DNA of 21,389 nt from Coemansia sp. RSA 1804 (Eukaryota; Kickxellomycota; Kickxellomycetes; Kickxellales; Kickxellaceae), in the NCBI GenBank assembly GCA_027578815.1, contig JANBTH010000305.1:1-21389 (forward strand), read 5' to 3'. The notes beneath the pieces are model-generated. The model was not told where the DNA came from and searched no databases. It was given only the letters and a program-made list of their open reading frames with translations. The translations under genes and the position numbers were made by a program. Below are positions 1 to 8,400 of this stretch, piece after piece; the first letter of the stretch is position 1; every line of letters begins with the position of its first letter.

Positions 1-1
1 G

Positions 2-1495
2 TCTCCGAAGGTGCGGAAGTCGGCATCGCAGCCGCCAGCAACAACATCGGGATCGTTGCCGTTGCCGCCGCTTCATTTGCATGCGGCGCACCACAGGTCG
101 ACGCTGGTGTCAGACCACGGCACGCTCTCGCTGACGGCTGCGAGCAGACAGGCGCAGCGGTCCGCATTCAGAACGGATGCAACCATTGCCAGGCCGTCCA
201 AGTCTGCTGCAGCTGCTGCAACAGCGTCCTCGCACAGTGGCAAGGCGCCAGGCGGCGGTAGCGGTGGAAGCGGATCGGCGGCGGCGGCGGCGGCGGCGGC
301 GGAAGCAGAAGCAGAAGATTCGCCGCCGCACCACGGAGGCAACAAGCACGGCGGCGGCGGCAGCACCGATGGCCGACGCAGCTCAAGCCGCCACTTCAAC
401 TACCAGCGTCGCCGCAAGACCAAGGATGTCTATGGCGTCGACTACAACAACAACACCAGAGACAGCCCCGACTACAGCTCCAACTATCCGGATGTCCCGC
501 GCCATAGCATCATCGATCCGACCATTCTGACGCTGGATTCTCCTGGACGATCGTTGACGCAGCCGATCTACGGCCGGGTTGTCAGTAAGGCCAGCTCCAG
601 CGCTGCCAATAGAAACAAGAATGCAGGCAAGAGTGGTGGTGGCGATGATGCCGGCGGCAGCAGCAGTGGCGGAGCCGGTTTAATCGGATCAAGTTCGTTT
701 GGCGGTCTCCTTCGTCCGCCAAAGCGCAGCAACGTCGCAGTCAGCAGTGGCATGAAGCAGCTGTTGCTCCAGCAGCAGCAGCTTCTCCAGCAGCAGCAGC
801 AGCAGCAGTTGCTTCAGCAGCAGCAGAGCCGCCAGGACGTCACCACCGCGTGGTCGGTGGCCAAGCCTGTGGGCGAGAGCTTCTTGCCATCGGCGACCGG
901 CGGCACGTCGGCTTCCGACTCGATGGCCGGGCCCAACCAGCATGCCAGAGCGGATGCGCCGGTTCTGACACCAATGCCATCGGGCGTTATTACGCCCGAT
1001 CCAGCTTCTGCAAACCAGCAGCCTCGCACATACGCGCGGCTGAAGACGACTGCCGACATTGCAGCTGCCATGGATGCGGCTGCTGCCGGCGACAAGAATG
1101 CCTTGCGCGCAATCCAGGCTACCGGGATGCTGTCTGATCTGGACGACACCCCTACTGAGCCGGCTGATCCGCGGGTTGAGTTCTCCACACACGGCTTGGA
1201 GGGCCCTGACCAGCCCTTGTCACAGCAGCAGCAGCAGCAGTATTATTACGCTGACGATTCGGTTCAACGATCGCCTTCTGCAATGATGCTAGCCAGTGAG
1301 CAGCAGAACCAGCAGCAACAGCAGCACCAGCACCAGCAGCCAAAGAGCCAGGTCCAGCTTTCCCAGAGCGTCCGCAATCGACTGATCAAGGCGCGGATGA
1401 AGCAGAAGCAGAAGCAGAAGCAGCAGAAGCAGCGCCAGAAGCAGAAGCAGGACCAGCAAGAGGAGGAGGAACAGGACCAGCCGGATCCTTCTTAA
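2..1495 (+). CDS. Low-complexity polyQ/polyA protein, 5' partial, function unknown
   Basis: The reading frame is open from base 2 to a TAA at 1493-1495 and has no stop back to the window edge. The first possible start in the visible part is GTG at 11, which is not a normal eukaryotic start, so the gene most likely begins outside the window. About 497 codons are visible. The product is dominated by simple sequence: an Ala run encoded by GCG repeats, Gly/Ser stretches, Gln blocks near 760-828 and 1221-1242, and a Lys/Gln tail ending in acidic residues. More complex sequence lies near 421-590 (Tyr, Asp and Pro rich, containing PRHSIIDPTI) and 1033-1180 (Ala-rich, possibly helical). I recognise no domain. 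The composition is typical of fungal transcription or signalling regulators, but that is only a guess. It is tail-to-tail with the M3 peptidase gene. Confidence 0.65.
   Translation, partial: SPKVRKSASQPPATTSGSLPLPPLHLHAAHHRSTLVSDHGTLSLTAASRQAQRSAFRTDATIARPSKSAAAAATASSHSGKAPGGGSGGSGSAAAAAAAAEAEAEDSPPHHGGNKHGGGGSTDGRRSSSRHFNYQRRRKTKDVYGVDYNNNTRDSPDYSSNYPDVPRHSIIDPTILTLDSPGRSLTQPIYGRVVSKASSSAANRNKNAGKSGGGDDAGGSSSGGAGLIGSSSFGGLLRPPKRSNVAVSSGMKQLLLQQQQLLQQQQQQQLLQQQQSRQDVTTAWSVAKPVGESFLPSATGGTSASDSMAGPNQHARADAPVLTPMPSGVITPDPASANQQPRTYARLKTTADIAAAMDAAAAGDKNALRAIQATGMLSDLDDTPTEPADPRVEFSTHGLEGPDQPLSQQQQQQYYYADDSVQRSPSAMMLASEQQNQQQQQHQHQQPKSQVQLSQSVRNRLIKARMKQKQKQKQQKQRQKQKQDQQEEEEQDQPDPS
277..302 (+). 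repeat. GGC trinucleotide repeat inside CDS
   Basis: An uninterrupted run of about nine GGC/GCG units. In the reading frame of the surrounding gene it encodes polyalanine (GCG codons). A likely site of length variation. Confidence 0.8.
760..828 (+). repeat. CAG-rich repeat encoding polyglutamine
   Basis: Several CAG runs, the longest of about seven units, are separated by CTTCTC and TTGCTT. They encode Gln blocks split by Leu pairs. The pattern of Q4-LL-Q7-LL-Q4 suggests growth by slippage. Similar shorter CAG/CAA tracts recur at 1221-1242 and 1300-1340. Confidence 0.8.
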
Positions 1496-1553
1496 GAGCA
1501 CCAAGAAAAGTGCTGATAGGTTGTCAACCTAGTTTCGAGCTGCTGTTGTTTGT

Positions 1554-1559
1554 TTTATT
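1554..1559 (-). terminator. Candidate poly(A) signal of the M3 peptidase gene
   Basis: TTTATT on the + strand reads AATAAA on the minus strand, about 113 bp beyond the stop codon of the M3 peptidase gene. The spacing and consensus fit a eukaryotic polyadenylation signal. Confidence 0.45.
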
Positions 1560-1566
1560 ACTTTGG

Positions 1567-1586
1567 TCTATTCTATTCTATTCTAC
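1567..1586. repeat. TCTAT pentanucleotide microsatellite
   Basis: Three perfect TCTAT units plus a variant fourth (TCTAC) lie in the 176-bp gap between the convergent polyQ gene and the M3 peptidase gene, in sequence that probably belongs to both 3' UTRs. Confidence 0.6.
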
Positions 1587-1671
1587 TACAGCGTTTTGAA
1601 ATTAAAGTCCACTTAACAATACTTCACCAGATGCTTATTTCCACCGTCGCCACGGCTGTGATTGCCTCGTA

Positions 1672-4086
1672 TCAGCTCTTCTTTTCCAGCTCTCGACTCG
1701 GGTTCCTTAAGAAGCGCTCCAGGCTCTCTTGAGCCCTGCGCGTTCCGCTCTGCTGGAGGATTTCTCTGCGGAACTCAGCGCCAATCCTGGCGCCAACGCA
1801 ATCCGCTTCGGCAAGAAACCTCGTCCTTAGCATCTTCAGCGCAATGACAGACGACCACAGGTAGCTGTAGTACATTGAGCTGTAGCTGTCCATCAGATGG
1901 TCGATGACGGCAGCGTCGTGCAGACCAGGCGGCCTGCCTGGTATTATCTGCTCGTACAGCCTGCAGCAGTCGATCTGGTCGTCGGTGGTGCTGTGGATGG
2001 CCATGTCGTAGCGCGCAGTCAGTAGCAGCTCCCGGTAGTTGGCTCCGTCCTGCTGCTCATACGAGCACACGCGGTGCAGCAGATCCTCGGGCATCGGCGC
2101 GCCGGTCTTGTAGTGGGAAGCCAGCCGACGGAGAACGGCCGGCTGCATGAAAAGATGCTCCATCATCAGCGACGGCACCTCGACAAAGTCCTGCTCAACC
2201 CCGCCGGTGCCCTGAAGGAGGCTCCATTTCGCCCTCGAGCACAGGATATGGAACGCATGGCCCAGCTCGTGCACAAGTGCCTTGACCTGGCTGAACGAGA
2301 GAAGCGCCACCGTATCTGCTCCTGGCTTTGGCAGGTCAACTAGGACGGCTGCCGCCGGGTAGCTTCTTTTGCCTGGCTGTCCAGCTGCTCCTTTGCTCTC
2401 AAATCCCGGGCGTATGTGGAATGTTGACCCGCTTCCCGTTGGCTTGTCGTCTCGGAAATACAAGTCCAGGTAGAGATGGCCAACAAATCCCAATCCGAGT
2501 TCATCGGACACACCGTCTGCCTCCTCCCAGACCTCGTACAGCTCCACATCCGGGTGCCAGACACTGCCTGCCTTTTTCTTGCTGCAAACAAGTCGGAGCC
2601 CAAGCATTGTTTCGTAGATATCAAGGATCCTGTCCACAACCTGCTGCAACGGCAGGTACTTTCTTACGACCTCTGAATCCACCCCGTGTTTAGTCTGCAT
2701 CATCCTGTTCGTATAGTACGTTCTGTCCCACTCGTGGAACCCGTGGAACGGTCTGTTGCTTGCCTCCATGTCCTGCATCTTCAGGGCGACAAGCCCATCG
2801 CTGGTTATCTGCGCAACACCGCTGATCCGATGCTCCATTCTTGCTAGGAATGCGGCCACCGTGTCGGGGCTCCTGGCCATTGTGTCCTGCAGCACCAGCT
2901 CCGAGTAGTTTGAGAACCCGAGGATCCTGGATGCCTGCAGCCGCAGCCTAGCCGTCTCTTGCAGCAGCTGCATGTTCTCGGGACACCGGCCAACGTACGC
3001 GGTGTACATTTTCTGACGCGTCTCCTCGCGTGTGGCCAGTTTCATAATGGGTGTGTAGTCTATGATAGACGTGGTGACCACATATTTGGGTAGCAGCGGG
3101 TCATCTAAACCACCGCTGCTGCTGCTGCTGCTATTGCTGCTATTAGCCAAATTGGCGGATTTAGCTGTTTTTCTGTTTTTGAAAAAACTCTCGGGCAAAC
3201 CATCCAGCTCGCTTTGACTAAACATCAATTCTACCGTGGTTGACCGAATGTTGTGGCAGAACCTTTCTACTCTGGAATTAATTTGCGCTCCCAGGGAAAC
3301 AAGCTCTGCATGCTGCGCGTTGTTTAGCCCGGCGCCGTATTTCGCAAACCTAATCATTAGCTTTTTAACAAGCTGTCTGTCCTCTCTCGAAAGGGCGTTC
3401 ATTTCGTTGGGGTTATCGTGCACTGCGCGTATTGACAAGAATAGCCTTTCGGTATGTGAGTTTGTATTCATTGCCTACATTATTATTGTATTTTTTCATT
3501 AGTTGGGATAAGTGAGGACGCATGGATTAGTGGCATCTATTGCTAACATTACTTGTGCGTTGTGCTTTTTTTAACAAAACAAAATGAAAAAAAGATAGCT
3601 GGTTAATGTCACCAGCCAACTTACATTTATTTTGTTCAAGGCCCACGAACATGCCTGGCGGACCCTTCTCTTGGGACTCACCAGCCGCAAGAACAGCATC
3701 AGGTTGATATGGCCTCTGCACTTGTTTTCAAAGTTTGCCAGTGGAACTACCACACTGCCAAACGTCGGCTGTGCGCCTTCTAAGCAGCTGCTGGTGATGG
3801 TGGTTGTGCCGGCGGCTCTTTGAAAGGCAACAATCCCAGTAGCCACAATTTCATTGGTCAGCTTGTATATTTCGCTTGGTCTGATGTTCATTGCTGGCGG
3901 TTCAACATCTGTTGCTGCTGGGGCTGCTGCTGGATGATGTGGGAACGAGTACAATAGCTTTTCAACCGCGCTGTGCTTGACGTTTTTACTATTACTATTG
4001 CTATTACTATCTTTGTTGTTGTTGTTGTTGGTGGTGCCATTGGTGCTCTTGTGGTACCTCTGGAACCAACGAAATAGAACGTGCAT
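1672..4086 (-). CDS. M3 family metallopeptidase, thimet oligopeptidase/saccharolysin-like, two exons
   Basis: A zinc endopeptidase that would cut short peptides. The CDS is the complement of 1672-3474 joined to 3625-4086, 754 aa. Exon 1 carries the start of the M3 domain (IRPSEIYKLTNE, then VSPKRRVR). Exon 2 carries the rest. The zinc motif HELGH is at 2271-2257 (about residues 556-560), and the third-ligand motif is QDFVEVPS. Both fit M3, where HEFGH and RDFVEAPS are usual. The LDLYFR and YYSYLWS motifs near the C terminus also match the thimet oligopeptidase subfamily rather than mitochondrial intermediate peptidase. The first ATG in frame is at 4086; the open frame upstream has only GTG. 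The ~65-residue extension before the M3 domain is basic at its start (MHVLFRWFQR) and then Asn/Ser-rich, so mitochondrial import is possible. A Ser run interrupts exon 2. Saccharolysin is 712 aa. Confidence 0.88.
3475..3624 (-). other. Spliceosomal intron in the M3 peptidase gene
   Basis: On the minus strand the donor is GTAAGT directly after the AAT codon (3627-3625), and the acceptor is TAG at 3477-3475. CTAAT-type branch candidates lie a short distance before the acceptor. The intron is 150 bp and phase 0. Splicing joins ...ALNKIN to AMNTNSHTER... and restores the continuous M3 N-terminal domain, which otherwise would be split by stops. It is the only intron in the window that I can support well. 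Confidence 0.85.
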
Positions 4087-4650
4087 GGCAAATGTATTAT
4101 TTAATCCTAGTCCATCAATTGACCAGTACACAACGATATAACATGCAGAATAATTAAAAAGAAGTACTAGATGAATAGAGAGAAGATTAAAGAAAGGATA
4201 TCATGGATAAAGAGGGGTTTCATACACGCACATTGAAATCTATATTGCTTTTTTCTTTTTCACTTTATGTTTTTTTTTCATTCTTTATTTCACCTTCTCT
4301 TTGCACATAAAACAATAAAGTTGGAATTTTTTCCCACTCGGTTCTAGTACTCCAAATGTCTAATTAAGGCAGGGTTTCCGTTTATTCGATTTTCTTTTCT
4401 TTTTAACATTGGTCATTGTATCATAAATGTGAAATAACTGAAACGTTTTCTTGGGTAAGATAACATGGCTGGCAGTTTTAACAAGGTAGAAACAAGCCAA
4501 GCCAAAAACAAAGCAAAGCACACGAAGTAACAACCCAAGCTTTCTTTTTATTATATTTAAATGATAAATATGTTACTACTACTGTGGTATTATTACCAAA
4601 AGAGAGAGAGAAAGGGGGTGTGAATGTGCAGTGTTCTCTGGTGACAAGTT
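4087..4650. other. AT-rich intergenic region between the M3 peptidase gene and the microprotein candidate
   Basis: It should contain the promoter of the minus-strand M3 gene and the 3' UTR of the small gene at 4651-4779. The minus-strand frame of M3 exon 1 stays open up to about 4200 but without an ATG. No further gene, RNA or element seen. Confidence 0.5.
4547..4552 (-). terminator. Candidate poly(A) signal of the microprotein gene
   Basis: TTTATT on the + strand gives AATAAA on the minus strand, about 100 bp downstream of the TGA at 4653-4651. It supports transcription of the small ORF as its own unit. Confidence 0.4.
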
Positions 4651-4779
4651 TCAATCATTCTTCTCAATAGGATGGGGTAAAGCTCGAGGACCCAAGGACT
4701 GTTGGAGTAATTCGTCGGGAATATTATCCTCAAAGTTTCTACCGTCGGGATGCTCCGGTGCCATACGATGCTCAACCAT
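4651..4779 (-). CDS. Candidate 42-aa microprotein (or last exon of a spliced gene)
   Basis: A 43-codon frame runs from ATG at 4779 to TGA at 4651. It begins MVEHRMAPEHPDGRNF and continues through DNIPDELLQQ to the end IEKND. The protein is hydrophilic, acidic and Pro-containing, unlike the Phe/Leu-rich translations of the surrounding AT-rich DNA. The start context is CAACCATGG (A at -3, G at +4). The sequence before it is strongly pyrimidine-rich, as in 5' UTRs of well-expressed fungal genes. An in-frame TAA lies 42 bases upstream of the ATG, and no AG acceptor falls between, so the ATG is a plausible true start. The alternative is that TGCTAAT (near 4816) and the pyrimidine tract form a 3' splice site with the acceptor in GTTGAG. 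No signal peptide or membrane segment. No family recognised. Confidence 0.4.
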   Translation of the reverse strand: MVEHRMAPEHPDGRNFEDNIPDELLQQSLGPRALPHPIEKND

Positions 4780-5470
4780 GGTTGCAGTAGGAGGGGGGAG
4801 GATAAGAAGGTTACAATATTAGCAATATATGGTAGGTAGGTTGAAGAATGGGGATATAAGCGATAGCTCAGCAAAGGCAAATTAAAGAGAAATGGGAGGA
4901 GAAGGTGGAAGCCGCTTTGCTTAAAAAGCAGAATGGAAATGTATATATCAGTAAGAAGATTAAGGAGTGTGGGTGGACTTGAAGGATAGAATGTGGGAAA
5001 AAAGGAGGGCAAATGAAAGAATTGGAATGGGGGGAATGGAGAAGAAAAGAAAAAAAGAGAGAGAAATAAGGCCCACGAGTTGCTATATCCTATATCTTGC
5101 TATTTCTGAATTCCCCCCTCCTCCATTTTGTCAGTACTACAACAACTACTACAATCATCGTGCCTCATATTCCATATGGTTTAATATTTTGTCCACACTT
5201 GTTCATATTTGTATTATTTTTTTATTGAGTGAAGCGATGTCGCCATAGACGACCATAGTGACCGCAAGCGGAAAAATGGGGTGGAAATAAAATAAAAATC
5301 CACGACACGTGTGCATTTTAAATTGGGTAGATATGAGATTTTGTTGAAAACGCTATGAAGAAAAAAAGAATAAGGAAAAATTGTAAGCAGATGGAAAGTA
5401 GATAGATATAGGAGAAAACATTGGGGAAAAATAGAAAGAAAAATAATCATATGATAATGACTGACAGGCT
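4780..5470. other. Intergenic region with long pyrimidine tracts on the minus strand
   Basis: It lies downstream of the chitin synthase stop codon and upstream of the microprotein candidate. The minus strand is rich in C and T, notably across 4970-5080, a pattern often seen in promoters and 5' leaders of fungal genes. Only short frames without coding character are present. Confidence 0.45.
5221..5226 (-). terminator. Possible poly(A) signal of the chitin synthase gene
   Basis: AATAAA on the minus strand, about 245 bp after the chitin synthase stop codon. It is the nearest consensus copy, but the distance is long, so a variant signal nearer the stop may be used instead. Confidence 0.25.
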
Positions 5471-8400
5471 TCAAAGCGGCTGGTACGGCAACGGAAGCTC
5501 GGTGAAGCGACTGACAGGGCGTACGCTGCCGTTTCCAAACTCGTCAATGGCGTGGGCCACAGCCTCAATCTCCTCGATCTGGCGCTGACGCTCAAGAATC
5601 TCGGCCTCGTATTCGGCCCACGACTTCATTGGCACATCCTCGGGATCAAACGGATCCTCATCCTTGACGAAGATCTGGCGACGGCCATCTTCGCCAACGA
5701 CAATGCGCGTGTTTCCCCACGAAAAGTCGTCCATGTGCCAGAAAGCGTAGACGGGAATGAAGAACGACCACAGCGGATAGGCAAGCAGGTAGATGATCAT
5801 CCACCCGATGTGCTGCCACTGGCGCTTCAGCACAAAGATAACTGCTTGCAGGCCGTAGATGGCGCCAATGAGAATCAGCGAGATGTAGCCAATGTCGGCG
5901 ATCTTGGTGACAGCCAGATAGATCAGATAGGCAAGGTAGATCAGCGTGCACGGCATGGTCAGCGTACCAAACAAGTCGATGAAAACGACAAAGCGCATCG
6001 AGAAGCAGCAGAAGCCGCACATCTCGGGCAGGAATACCAGCTCAACCAAGTTGTGCACGGTTGAATTGATCCAGCGACGACGCTGCGACAAAAGCACAGA
6101 CCAGGTGTCGGGCGCAGTAGTTTTGCTCTTTGCGTCGGGCGTGAAGGTCATCTTGTACTGCGGGAAGTACTTCATCATCAGCGTCGTCAGATAGCGGTCC
6201 TCGCCCAGCGAAAGCAGATTCTTCTTGTGCAGCGTGTCTACGTGGTTCTCAGAGTAGTCGCGCACAACATTCTTCGACACAATCAGCGGCAGGCCGCGGC
6301 TGGTGCGCAGACGGTACATGCAGAAGCAGCCAGGCAGACACGTGACGGAGCCAAACAGCGACTCAAAGGCCTTGGCCATGTGGTGCGAGATGAAGTACTC
6401 GTAGACCTGGATCATCGTGGTCCACGAAAAGTCCTCGTTGGTCAGCATCGTCTCGCCGCAGATGCCAATGACCTTTGCGTCGTGCACCATGCAGGATACA
6501 AGCCGCGCCAGCGAGTCCGGCAGCACTTCGGTGTCGGCGTCAACCATCAGCAAGTACTCGTACAGCGACGGATGCACGCCGATGACGTTCTTCATCTGGT
6601 GGAAAATCTCCAGATCAAGCGGCGACATTGGCGCCTCGAAATGCACGCGGCTGAGGAAGTGAAGCAGCAGCATCTGCGAGTCGCGCTTTCCGCGATTACC
6701 CGGTCGCGACTTCTCGGAAGGCTTGCCGACCTTGGCTACCACCAGATACGGCACCACGTGGCCTTCGTACTCGTACAGCCCAGAGTAGACCTTGGCAACG
6801 TTGTGCTGCTGCGCTCCCTCGCCAATCGAGCGGAAGGCGCGTCCGGGCGGATCCAGGCGCGCATCGACTCCGAGAATGTCGAGCACGATGCGCGGCGTCG
6901 GACGGTCGTTTCCGGAGCCGACGATGTTGCCGTCGCAGATGATAAACAGCAGTCTGTGCTTGTCGTCGTAGCCCAGCGTTGCCAGCGAGTCAATGGTGCG
7001 CCGCAGCGACGCTTCGCCCTCGGTGTAGCACGGCACCTGGCAGATGACAAAGCGGTCGTGCTTCAGCGGCTTGCGGCGCGACGCCAGCTGCAGCGATGCC
7101 AGGAACTTGACGGTGATGACAAGCATAAGAAGACACGCCGCCGCCAGCAGCAAGAAGTTGGGGAACAGACAGCGGAAGCTGTGCCGCGTATCGACGCGCC
7201 CAACGTAGAACAGACTCTTCAGACAACGATGGTTGGCCTGCCTCACGCGACGCGACAGCGGCAGCATATTCCAGTACTTTGTGACGTCGGTGTCGCGGGC
7301 GCCGGCATCCTCAAAAATCGACTCGACCAGATGGTGCAGGAAGTGCCACTTGCGCGAGTCGACATTCTCGGGCGCGTCGCGCGTAGCAAAGTACGGCGTC
7401 AGATTGAAGACGTCGCCGTTGATGACGCGCCAGTACTGTCCGGCCTTGCGGTGCAGCGCGCGCACATGCGCCATGTCCCACACAACGTCGCCGACGCGGA
7501 ATCCGCGCATGCGCGGCACGGCCGAGCGGTAGTAGAAGTCCTGGCGCATCAGCGTCTTCGAGTTGGCCAGCGACCCGGCGCGGTGCACAAACGGAAACGT
7601 CGCCTCGGTCTCGATGTCGGCCTTCAGATACATCAGCCAGTGCGGATCGTCCTGCGCACCGACCAGCTCCGGACACGCCGCGCGCAGGGCAAGCGGAAAC
7701 GACGCATTGACCTCCTGCCCTGCATACAGCACCATGTCCTCGGGACTCGCGCCGCCGCGGCTGCGTCCGTGCTCCTGGTTGAGGAAGTTCGAGATGTCGT
7801 ACACGCGTCCGCGCAGCGAAACAAACGCATCGCTGCGCTCCGTGTGGCCGGCAACCTCGTCCATCGTGTACACGAACTGCTTCGGACACATCAGCAGTCC
7901 AAGCCCAATGATAAAGAACAGAACAAGCGCCCACAGTCCGACGATGATCACGCAGATTGCAACCTTCTCGCGCCACGCCATGCGCATGTCCTCGCGCCGC
8001 AGTCCGCAGCACGACATCGCCCAGTCCGGCACCATCCACGTCAGACTACGCGTGGTGCGCGCCCAGCATCTCCGTGCGCTGGTGGTTTCAATCTCCTCCA
8101 CCGGCTGCTGGTTCTGCGCTGCTGTTGCTGCTGCCAGTCCGCGCTTCTCGCCATTGCCGTTGTCGTTGCCATCGCCATTGCCCCAGTATGCGTCGCCATC
8201 GCCATTGCCGTTGCCAATGCCATCGTCCTCTTCGCCATCGCTCCACATTCCCTGGCTCTCGCCAACGCTGCCGCCCACGCTGCCTCTCTCGCTCTCGCAG
8301 TCGTCAACATCGCTGCCGTACACCGTGCTTGCGCCATCGTCGCTGCAGGCGTCAAACGGCAGACGCGGCGGCTGCAGCTCTCCGCTGCCGCCCATCTGCG

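Noticed and set aside
3571..4131. A separate 186-residue protein on the minus strand upstream of the M3 peptidase.
   Set aside because: Its first codon is GTG, its last residues read through a GTAAGT splice donor, and its middle part is the missing N-terminal M3 domain. It is exon 1, not a separate gene.
4593..5012. A 139-codon minus-strand frame covering the microprotein region in another frame.
   Set aside because: Its translation is Leu/Pro/Ser-rich, as pyrimidine-rich DNA gives; the 42-aa frame within has better composition and start context.
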